A stretch of DNA of 8,116 nucleotides from Clostridiales bacterium (GTDB lineage: Bacteria; Bacillota; Clostridia; Oscillospirales; Acutalibacteraceae): NCBI GenBank assembly GCA_021200075.1, contig JAJQGZ010000017.1:1-8116 (forward strand). The letters run 5' to 3'. Positions 1-5,610 of this stretch are shown here, piece by piece. Made by a program: the position numbers and the translations under genes. Each line of letters begins with the position of its first letter. Position 1 is the stretch's first letter. Below the pieces are notes generated by a model, which worked only from the letters and a program-made list of their open reading frames with translations, ran no database searches and had not been told where the DNA came from.

Positions 1-173
1 CCTTTTTTCGGCAGACTTGCAGTTTCTTTTTTGATGCTGTTTTTTTACAGCTCCAATCTGTCGATAAAGCGGTCATAACCGCACCGTTAAATAATCAGTT
101 GTAGATTATTTTGTTTATTGAAAGCTTTAAAAGGACGCCGTAAAACACAGCGTCCTTATTTTAATATCGGGAT
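1..173. other. Intergenic/edge region, no supported gene
   Basis: No convincing coding region is visible. A minus-strand frame opening with ATG at about 77 runs off the window edge, but it is short, lysine-rich and has no clear Shine-Dalgarno. A plus-strand frame open from base 1 stops at 78. The stretch holds T-rich runs, a short dyad (GCGGT at 69-73 with ACCGC at 78-82) and an AT-rich dyad (AAATAATC at 89-96 with GATTATTT at 104-111). The terminator of the PepSY gene occupies 127-157. A gene beginning or ending just outside the window cannot be excluded. Confidence 0.5.
127..157 (-). terminator. Rho-independent terminator after the PepSY gene
   Basis: The perfect 8-bp inverted repeat AAGGACGC (131-138) and GCGTCCTT (150-157) is separated by an 11-nt loop. 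Read on the minus strand the stem ends in CCTT and runs into TTAAAGC, which gives a short U-tract. It begins 17 nt past the PepSY stop codon. On the plus strand the stem is followed by ATTTTAA, so it could also stop transcription from the other side. Confidence 0.75.
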
Positions 174-880
174 TTAGTCGTCATAAATATTTTCACAGTC
201 ATAGGAAATTATTTTGCCGGTGGAGGCATTAATTTCAAACTCATATTCCAAATCGCCGTAAATAAATTCTATCTCATATTCATACACACCGTCGTCCCTT
301 TCCAGCTTTGCTTTTATAAAGGTTACATCAGAAGCGGAGAGTCCGACATCGTCAAGGGCGATACTCTTAGCCTTATCGACGCCGATATATTTTGAAGAAG
401 TATCAGCAGTTGTTACAGTTATAGAAGTTTCTGCAACGGTAGTATCAATCTGTTCGTCCGTTACGGCGGCTGTTAAAGTTTCCGTCTGCTCGGCTTGAGA
501 TGTTTCTGCAATATCGGTTTGCTGAATATAGGTTTCGGCAACCGAGGATGCGACGGTGAGCGATTCGTCTATATCGCAATCCTTATCAATTACACTTCCG
601 TCGGCAACCTTTATTGTATAATCATATTCGTTTACGGCATAAGCAGTAAATTCAATATCATAAACGAAAATTCCGTTTTCAAAATCAAGCTTTGCTTTGG
701 TAACGGTTGTGTCCGCTTCATTAACTCCGACATCCGTCAATGCCGCATCAACAGCATTGTCAATACCGATCGAATTTTTCTCGGCAATATTTTGAGCATA
801 GGCGAAAGCCGAAGCGCCTATTACGGCAATAACGATGATAACAACGGTAATTATCAGGATTATTTTTTCTTTTTAGTCAT
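174..880 (-). CDS. Membrane-anchored double-PepSY protein (one frameshift near the start)
   Basis: The restored product is about 235 residues: a short MTKKKK cytoplasmic start, one hydrophobic segment (about residues 7-29, ending near AFAYAQN) and an extracytoplasmic part. That part holds two PepSY-like repeats (about 37-105 and 165-231) joined by a Thr/Ser/Glu-rich linker. Each repeat follows the PepSY plan: IG(I/V)D start, helix, K-A-K-L-(D/E) strand, Y(D/E)(I/Y)EF strand, then a final strand ending in DCD or DCE. The start at 880 is supported by AGGAAG seven bases upstream. In that frame translation stops after six codons. One more A in the A6 run at 868-863 joins it to the long frame, which otherwise opens only at a TTG at 740 and would lack the membrane anchor. 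PepSY domains are known from peptidase propeptides and cell-envelope proteins; a signalling or inhibitory role here is inference. It lies downstream of a kinase/regulator pair, behind its own promoter with a regulator-type repeat. Confidence 0.85.
863..868 (-). other. Frameshift site in the PepSY gene (A6 tract)
   Basis: On the minus strand the start reads ATG ACT AAA AAG AAA AAA TAA. Adding one A, or slipping back one base on the A-run, gives AAA AAA ATA ATC CTG and continues through the membrane segment into the PepSY frame. This could be a homopolymer sequencing or assembly error, a true deletion, or RNA-polymerase or ribosome slippage. The context is not a textbook X-XXY-YYZ slippery heptamer. 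Confidence 0.8.
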
Positions 881-943
881 AGCAATCTTCCTTTCAATTG
901 TAAAATCAATGGTTTGAATACTTGCACTTTTGTTTACAGCTAC

Positions 944-976
944 ATTGTACAGCGGAAAAATTAAAGAAAGATTAAA
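944..976 (-). promoter_or_regulatory. Promoter of the PepSY gene with PmrA-like direct repeat
   Basis: On the minus strand two TTTAAT half-sites (976-971 and 965-960) are separated by CTTTC, an 11-bp period. They are followed ten bases later by TACAAT (949-944), a good -10 element. No good -35 hexamer sits at the usual distance (about 972-967); the repeat covers that place. This is the typical architecture of promoters activated by OmpR/PhoB-family regulators, and the half-sites resemble the PmrA box (CTTAAT-N5-CTTAAT). The predicted RNA start is near 937, leaving a leader of about 56 nt before the ATG at 880. Binding by the adjacent regulator is inference from position and spacing. Confidence 0.6.
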
Positions 977-1011
977 AGAGCAAATAATTTTGATTTTTGT
1001 TGAATAACGAA

Positions 1012-2412
1012 TTATAGCGGCAAAGTCACGGTGAAAGTGCTGCCCTCGCCGAGAGTGCTGTCAACCGTGATTTCTCCGCCGTGAAACCTTGCTACCTGCG
1101 CCGCCATAGGCAGACCGAGCCCCAAGCCGTATTTGGAATCGCCGGCGGTTCTCGACTCGTCTGCTCTGTAAAATCTATTAAAAATCTTATCCCGGTCTTC
1201 TTTTTTGATTCCTATACCGTCGTCGGAAGCCGAGAGGATTATCTTATCATCGCATTTTTGAGCGAGACGGCAACATTACCGCCGTCATTGCCGTATCTGT
1301 ACGCATTTGAAATAAGATTATTTATCATACTCGTCAGAAGTGCCGGGTTTCCGTCAATAACAATTCCGTCGGCTATATCAAAACTGATTTTAATATCCCT
1401 CTCGTTTTTAATCTCCTGCTCGTGGACAATATCGGAAAGGAGACACGATAAATCAACCGCCTGAGTTTGAGAAAGAGAAGTTGTGCGTTCAAGCCGTGAG
1501 AAACGAAGCATTTCCTCGACAATACTTTTCATATGCAGTCCCTTGCGATTTATTACGGTGAGAGCCTTTACATATTCGGCTGTTGATCGCTCCTTTTCAA
1601 GCGTAAGCTCGCTTTGAGCGATAATGGTAGCGACAGGGGGTTCTCAGCTCGTGGGAAATGTCAGAGATAAACTGCTTTTCTTCTTCAAAGGACTGTTCAA
1701 GCCGTTCAAACATTTTGTTGAAAGTATCGCCAAGAGTGTAAAGCTCGTCTCGGCTTTTACCGAGCTGAATACACTTTGAAAGGTCGTTGCCGTCGCTGAT
1801 TTCCTCGGCGGAAGCGGTAATATCCCTTATCGGACGGAGAAACCGCCCTGCAAGCAAATAACAGCCGATTATGGCAATCAAAGCCAAGCTCGGCAGAATA
1901 AGAAGCGAGAGCGTAGCGATAGTTGTAAGAACGGTTTTGTTGGCGTCCTCGTTTATTATCCCCTGGAGCGTCAAGCCGTCAAGACCGTCGCCCTTAAGCG
2001 GAATATTGACGACATAATATTTTTCTTTATTATAATTAACGGTGCGTATTGTGCTGTCGGCAATCACCTGAGCGTTTATAAAATTTTCGCCGTAAAGCAA
2101 ATTGCCGGAGGAATCGTAAAGAGCGCTGTAAGCACCGAGACTTTCATTTAAATAATCATCATTTATTTCAAGATAGCCGTCGTTATAATTAATAAACTGG
2201 TCGCCCGACTCCATTTCGGAATAATCGAGGCTTGCGTGATATTCAATCTCGCCGGTATTTGCCGTAACAATATCGGTTAGCGTCTGCTTAACATCCGTAT
2301 AAATCGCATTGCGGCTGATAAGCAAAATCACGGTGAACATTATCGCCGTGATTAAAATTATCAGTGCGGAAAACCAAAGTGTGATTTTAGTCCTGACGGT
2401 AAGATTTTTCAT
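1012..2412 (-). CDS. Sensor histidine kinase, HAMP/HisKA/HATPase (two frameshifts)
   Basis: The restored product is 466 residues, a normal length for an OmpR-partner kinase. Order: membrane segment 1 (about 12-32), an extracytoplasmic sensor region of about 130 residues, membrane segment 2 (about 163-188), HAMP (about 189-240) and the H-box FISDISHELRTP with phospho-acceptor His254. The ATPase domain follows, with N-box NNLISNAYRY (about 364-373), G1 DDGIGI (about 397-402), F-box IFNRFYR, G2 GLGLGLPMA (about 429-437) and final GEGSTFTVTLP. It should autophosphorylate His254 and pass the phosphate to the upstream-encoded regulator. As written the frame breaks at the C5 run (1640-1636) just after the H-box, ending in an unrelated tail, and again at the A5 run (1259-1255) before the G1 box. 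The ATG at 2412 has GAGGTG six bases upstream and overlaps the restored regulator stop as ATGA, indicating translational coupling. The ligand cannot be read from the sequence. If both shifts are real, the kinase is inactive. Confidence 0.9.
1255..1259 (-). other. Kinase frameshift 2 (A5 tract, before the G1 box)
   Basis: The minus strand reads CTC AAA AAT GCG ATG ATA AGA TAA and stops. One more A gives CTC AAA AAA TGC GAT GAT AAG ATA ATC, which continues into DDGIGI, the F-box, the G2 box and the terminal GEGSTFTVTLP up to the stop at 1014-1012. About 80 intact ATPase-domain residues lie beyond the break. Confidence 0.85.
1636..1640 (-). other. Kinase frameshift 1 (C5 tract, just after the H-box)
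   Basis: The minus strand reads GAG CTG AGA ACC CCC TGT CGC and leaves the family frame after H-E-L-R-T-P. Removing one C gives AGA ACC CCT GTC GCT ACC ATT ATC GCT CAA AGC GAG, that is RTPVATIIAQSE, the usual continuation of the HisKA helix. This frame then runs unbroken through the dimerisation helix and the N-box. Confidence 0.85.
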
Positions 2413-3084
2413 TCCTCACACCTCAATACATAGCCGTGTCCCCTGACGGTATGAAAAAGCTTGATGGGGTATGGGTCGCCGATTTTTTTTACGCAAATAG
2501 CGTATGTAAACATTAACAACATTTGTACCGCCCTCGTAATCAAAATTGTAAATATTATTTTCAATCTGTTCACGGGAGAGAACTCGGTTTTTATTCCTAA
2601 TCATATATTCAAGAAGCGAAAATTCCTTTGACGAAAGGCTGATATTATCGCCGGCACGAGTGACGGTTTTAGCCGCGGAATCAAGCACCAAATCGCCTGT
2701 ACGGTAGATATTGGTGGAATTGTCCGCACCCTTGCGAAGCGCCGCACGAATCTTTGCCGTAAGCTCGGCGAAAGAGAACGGCTTTGTTACATAATCATTT
2801 GCGCCGAGATCAAGACCCTTTATCTTATCGTCAACACCGTCCCTTGCGGTCAGGAAAATGACAGGTGCGTTTCCGCCGTTTTGACGATAGCGTTTGACGA
2901 CATCAAAACCGTTAAGTTTCGGCATCATAACATCTATAATCGCAATATCATAATCTGCGCTTTGCAGATAAAATAATGCGTCTTCTCCGTCAAAGCAGGA
3001 ATCTATGGAGTAACCCTCCTCGGTCATTTTCTGCGAAATAATTTCGTTGAGATCCTGCTCGTCCTCGGCAATAAGTATTCTCAT
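2409..3084 (-). CDS. OmpR/PhoB-family response regulator (frameshift near the C-terminus)
   Basis: The restored product is 224 residues. The receiver domain (about 1-115) has the acidic pocket E7-D8, phospho-acceptor Asp51 (in IIDVMMPKLNGFD), switch Thr79 (IFLTARD) and Lys101 (YVTKPFS). The DNA-binding winged helix (about 128-222) has SSKEFSLLEYMIRN and the recognition helix region VVNVYIRYLRKK. As written, the A8 run at 2490-2483 shifts the last 30 residues into a nonsense tail that stops at 2416. With one A fewer the ending becomes KKIGDPYPIKLFHTVRGHGY, the classic beta-hairpin wing, and the stop TGA overlaps the kinase ATG. It is probably a transcription factor phosphorylated by that kinase. 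The 65-nt gap from the upstream zinc-ribbon gene has no clear terminator, so co-transcription is possible. A plausible target is the PmrA-like repeat upstream of the PepSY gene (inference). Confidence 0.92.
2483..2490 (-). other. Regulator frameshift (A8 tract)
   Basis: The minus strand reads CGT AAA AAA AAT CGG. With seven A instead of eight it reads CGT AAA AAA ATC GGC GAC CCA TAC, restoring the conserved wing and the terminal RGHGYVL motif of the Trans_reg_C family. It also restores the ATGA overlap with the kinase gene, which is independent support that the shifted frame is the ancestral one. Confidence 0.88.
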
Positions 3085-3113
3085 AAAATCACATCCAAAA
3101 ACGATTTTTACAA

Positions 3114-3128
3114 AAGTTCATTTAACTT
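3114..3128. repeat. Short inverted repeat upstream of the regulator gene
   Basis: AAGTT (3114-3118) and AACTT (3124-3128) form a 5-bp dyad with a 5-nt spacer, centred about 37 bases before the regulator ATG in the 65-nt gap after the zinc-ribbon gene. It might be a weak operator or hairpin. No U-tract or good promoter accompanies it, and such dyads are common by chance in AT-rich DNA. Confidence 0.2.
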
Positions 3129-3149
3129 GGTCATATCGCTGTAATAGTA

Positions 3150-5362
3150 TTATTCAACATATTGAGTTTCGCCTACACGCTCTTGCGACCAAGCATCGTA
3201 ATCATATACTTCTTCTTTACCGCTGTTGTATAACTCTTCCTTGTTTAATTCACCGTCTTCTAATGTCAATTTATAAATAGATTCATAACCCATATGGCAA
3301 GAAAAGCGATAAAGACCGTCTGCGTTATCAGAACTGTATAAACCGGAATGGGAGACACCGCATTCCCCGAGTTTTTCAATTCCGCCGTCATATGTATATA
3401 TGTGGAACATACTGTCAGCTTCATAGGTTCCGGTTTCAACTATTAATTCCTGCACTCCGTTATTATCAAGGTCATAAAGAGTATACGCCGGATTGGAAAC
3501 AGGCATCATATTTTCATTTCCCTCACATTCCGCAAGAAGATCATCGTATTCCTCGTTAAACTTCTTTTTGTAGGCATCGTACATCGCTTGAGATTCGTCT
3601 GCGGTGGTGGTTTTGGCGGTTGTAGTTTCATCATCGGGAATATCGAAGCAGGGTTCGCCGTCGGAAAACTCCTGTATACTCCAATACCTGTCCATTTCAT
3701 CGTCCTCACATAGAGTTACAAGATAATAGGCATTATGGTCATATATTCGATATTCCTCATTATCATCATCAAATCGGCTGAAAGCAACTATTCCGTACTG
3801 ATTGTTTCCGAGACTGTATGCTTCTTCAAAACTGAAAGTGGGGCTTCCTCCGCCGCCATCTTCGAAAAGAATATATAACGAATCATCAATATAGCCGTAG
3901 CCGTAATTATCGCTTTCTCTGTCCGGCTCTTTATTATAGACATTTTCTATTATCCAATCCGCTTTGTCGGTATCAAGTTTGATATATGTGATTGTATACT
4001 CACTGTCCTCTTGACTTTCTGTCTGAAGTACATCGGTTATTTCTTTACTCGGTTCAAGTTTAGCCTCGACTTCTCCGTAAAAGTATTCATATATACCGCC
4101 CCAATACCCCACAGGAGACATTAAGTATTCACGAGTTATTACTTCTACGGAAAGCTCGCTGATATCTGAATTGCCCGAGGAGACGTGATACATACAATTT
4201 ATCATATCAATAAAATTATCATAATCCTCTTGTGTTGGGGTGAGGGTTTCGGTTTCAATATCCTCGGTATCATCTTCGTCGGATTCTACAAGGGAGGCAA
4301 AATCGGTATAATCTACGATTTCATATTTACCGCCGTTTTCAGTACTGTAATCTCTCTCAAAGGAATATGTGTAAAGCAAGTCATAATCGCTGTTGTAAAC
4401 GAGTGAATACACGCTATCATCTAAATTGTAAAATTCGTCTTTTTCAATTCCGAATAAGCTAAAGAAATATTCCACCGTTTCATATTCAGACTCAAAGTAT
4501 TCGTCATATGCGCTTTCATCATATCTGGATTCAAAATATAAAATTTTTGCATCATCGGCAATTTCAAAATTTTTTATTTCATTAAAATCAAAATCGGAAT
4601 TATCAATATCATAAGCAGTGTCGGGAAGTACGGTACTGTAAGCTATTATCGGCTCCCCGCCTGTTCCTATTGCATTATTCGGAACAAATATATTACCGAC
4701 TTCATAAAATTCTCCGCCTGAAAAAGCATAAATATGACATTCATAATCATAAACATCGACCTGATCTATATGCTCGCAGGCAATATATGTTACGGACTGA
4801 TATTCAAAGGTGTAAAGAATTGTTGAATTTGTGAGATGTTCAACATCGTCCTGCGTATAATCATTTTCAGAATACATAGTTACGGTATTGGCATTATCCA
4901 CTTCTCCGTCTTCATATGTGCAGAAAGAAAGGTTGAAATCAATTGCCGAATCATCGTCGTCGGCAGAATAGTAAGCGGTGATAAATTCATCTGTGGAATC
5001 GTTATCCATATCCTCAAAAAGAGCGGAGACGGTGCCCTCGTTGCAGTTTGACGGATCGGCGGTATCAAGCACTCCGACATCGGGTATTATTTCGTTATTA
5101 TAGGCAGCTCTCACCTTATCGGCTGTATCGCTTGACGAACCCGACGAAAGAGAAGCGGAGATTATTCCGCCGATTATTGCAACCGAAATAACACCGATAA
5201 GAATTACCGAGGTGATAACGGCGACTTTCTTATTATTATCGGGCACCGGTGATGAGGCGATATTTTCAGCAGCTTCAAGCTCCTCGTTTACTCCGACTGC
5301 ACCGCAGTTAGGCATAGTCCCGTTTGGTTATTGAAAGTTATCTTGCAGTTTTTACAATACAT
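3150..5362 (-). CDS. Zinc-ribbon single-pass membrane protein with large acidic ectodomain (frameshift near the start)
   Basis: The restored product is about 737 residues. The start ATG at 5362 has GGGGGA seven bases upstream and encodes MYCKNC; after one missing C in the CC at 5312-5311 it continues as CPNCGA, giving a complete CxxC...CxxC zinc ribbon in the first 20 residues. As written, the first frame stops after about 24 codons and the long frame opens only at an internal ATG at 5315. One membrane segment follows (about 47-71), then a long, very Asp/Glu-rich region predicted outside the cell. Two similar modules stand near its ends: LFEDMDNDSTDEFI (about 115-128) and LYDLDNNGVQELI (about 629-641). 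Each has a helix before it and a tyrosine-rich strand after it, as in VCBS/FG-GAP-like Asp loops. A Thr-rich linker (TTTAKTTTAD) precedes the last module. The middle part is not recognised. Such zinc-ribbon membrane proteins are common in Clostridia and mostly uncharacterised; function is unknown. Calcium binding by the Asp loops is inference. Confidence 0.8.
5311..5313 (-). other. Frameshift in the zinc-ribbon gene (CC for CCC)
   Basis: The minus strand reads GGA CTA TGC CTA ACT GCG and runs to an early stop. With one additional C it reads GGA CTA TGC CCT AAC TGC GGT GCA (GLCPNCGA), which completes the second CxxC knuckle of the zinc ribbon and joins the long frame. The well-placed Shine-Dalgarno before the ATG at 5362 supports that start. 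Confidence 0.75.
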
Positions 5363-5407
5363 AATATTTCCCCCATTTGCATAGAAATTTAGGTATAATT
5401 TGTTTTT

Positions 5408-5436
5408 ATTTTATCATACGCTGTCAAAACATACAA
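5408..5436 (-). promoter_or_regulatory. Sigma-A-type promoter for the zinc-ribbon gene
   Basis: On the minus strand TTGTAT (5436-5431) is followed by a 17-nt spacer and TAAAAT (5413-5408). TGA precedes the -10, which makes an extended -10 (TGN). A consensus-like TTGACA (5427-5422) lies inside the spacer but has no -10 at a suitable distance. The predicted RNA start is near 5401, giving a leader of about 40 nt. Confidence 0.6.
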
Positions 5437-5439
5437 CAA

Positions 5440-5470
5440 AATAAAAATTTATTGTGCAAACAGCACAAGG
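5440..5470 (-). terminator. Small hairpin with AT-rich tail, possible terminator
   Basis: TTGTGC (5452-5457) and GCACAA (5463-5468) form a perfect 6-bp stem with a 5-nt loop. On the minus strand it is followed by TAAATTTTTATTTT, a displaced U-rich stretch. It could be a second terminator for transcripts coming from the sugar symporter, just before the promoter of the zinc-ribbon gene. The stem is short and the U-run does not begin at its base. Confidence 0.4.
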
Positions 5471-5520
5471 AATACGGCTGAAATTTGTTATATATTACCA
5501 ATTAAAGTTCAATAAAATAA

Positions 5521-5592
5521 CGGACGATTGCAAATTGCTCCTACAAGACCGTGTTCGATAAGTCAACCATAGGAATGGTTTGCAACCGCCCG
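5521..5592 (-). ncRNA. Structured 3' region: 14-bp stem with G-U pairs, then a U-rich stretch
   Basis: On the minus strand CGGGCGGTTGCAAA (5592-5579) pairs fully with TTTGCAATCGTCCG (5534-5521). Twelve pairs are Watson-Crick and two are G-U. In the plus-strand RNA the same two positions would be A-C mismatches, so the structure favours minus-strand transcription. The 44-nt interior includes a small hairpin, AACCAT-TCCT-ATGGTT (5580-5565). The stem is followed by TTATTTTATT, as in a terminator. It starts 18 nt after the symporter stop codon. It may be a long-loop terminator or a structured 3' element; no known RNA family is recognised. Confidence 0.45.
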
Positions 5593-5610
5593 ATTTAATA
5601 CCAAAGCAGT

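Noticed and set aside
1..77. Start of a lysine-rich minus-strand gene at the window edge
   Set aside because: There are only about 25 codons, no Shine-Dalgarno, and the composition follows from T-rich runs; the evidence is too weak for a gene call. A 12-codon minus-strand frame ending in DRFIDRLEL and a stop in the same stretch is also too short to judge.
174..740. TTG at 740 as the true PepSY start
   Set aside because: It would begin inside the first PepSY repeat without any export signal. The upstream ATG at 880 has a good Shine-Dalgarno and leads, after one base, into a perfect membrane segment.
495..917. Plus-strand open frame opposite the PepSY gene
   Set aside because: It lies antisense to a gene with clear domains and a Shine-Dalgarno, and its product has no recognisable motifs. 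The same holds for the other plus-strand frames at 1081, 3047, 4185, 4836, 5698, 5956, 6281, 6346, 7111 and 7495.
1239..1532. Separate small kinase-like gene
   Set aside because: Its product is the middle of the same kinase (end of HisKA to N-box). Reading through one base on each side joins it seamlessly to both flanks.
3150..5315. ATG at 5315 as the true start of the zinc-ribbon protein
   Set aside because: It would leave half a zinc ribbon (a single CxxC remnant) and has no Shine-Dalgarno. The ATG at 5362 has GGGGGA and encodes the other half.
5422..5427. TTGACA as -35 of the zinc-ribbon promoter
   Set aside because: The nearest downstream TTATAC is 23 nt away, too far, while TTGTAT with a 17-nt spacer to an extended -10 fits well.
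5565..5580. Hairpin AACCAT-AGGA-ATGGTT as a terminator by itself
   Set aside because: It has no U-tract on either strand; it is better seen as the inner part of the larger 14-bp stem structure.
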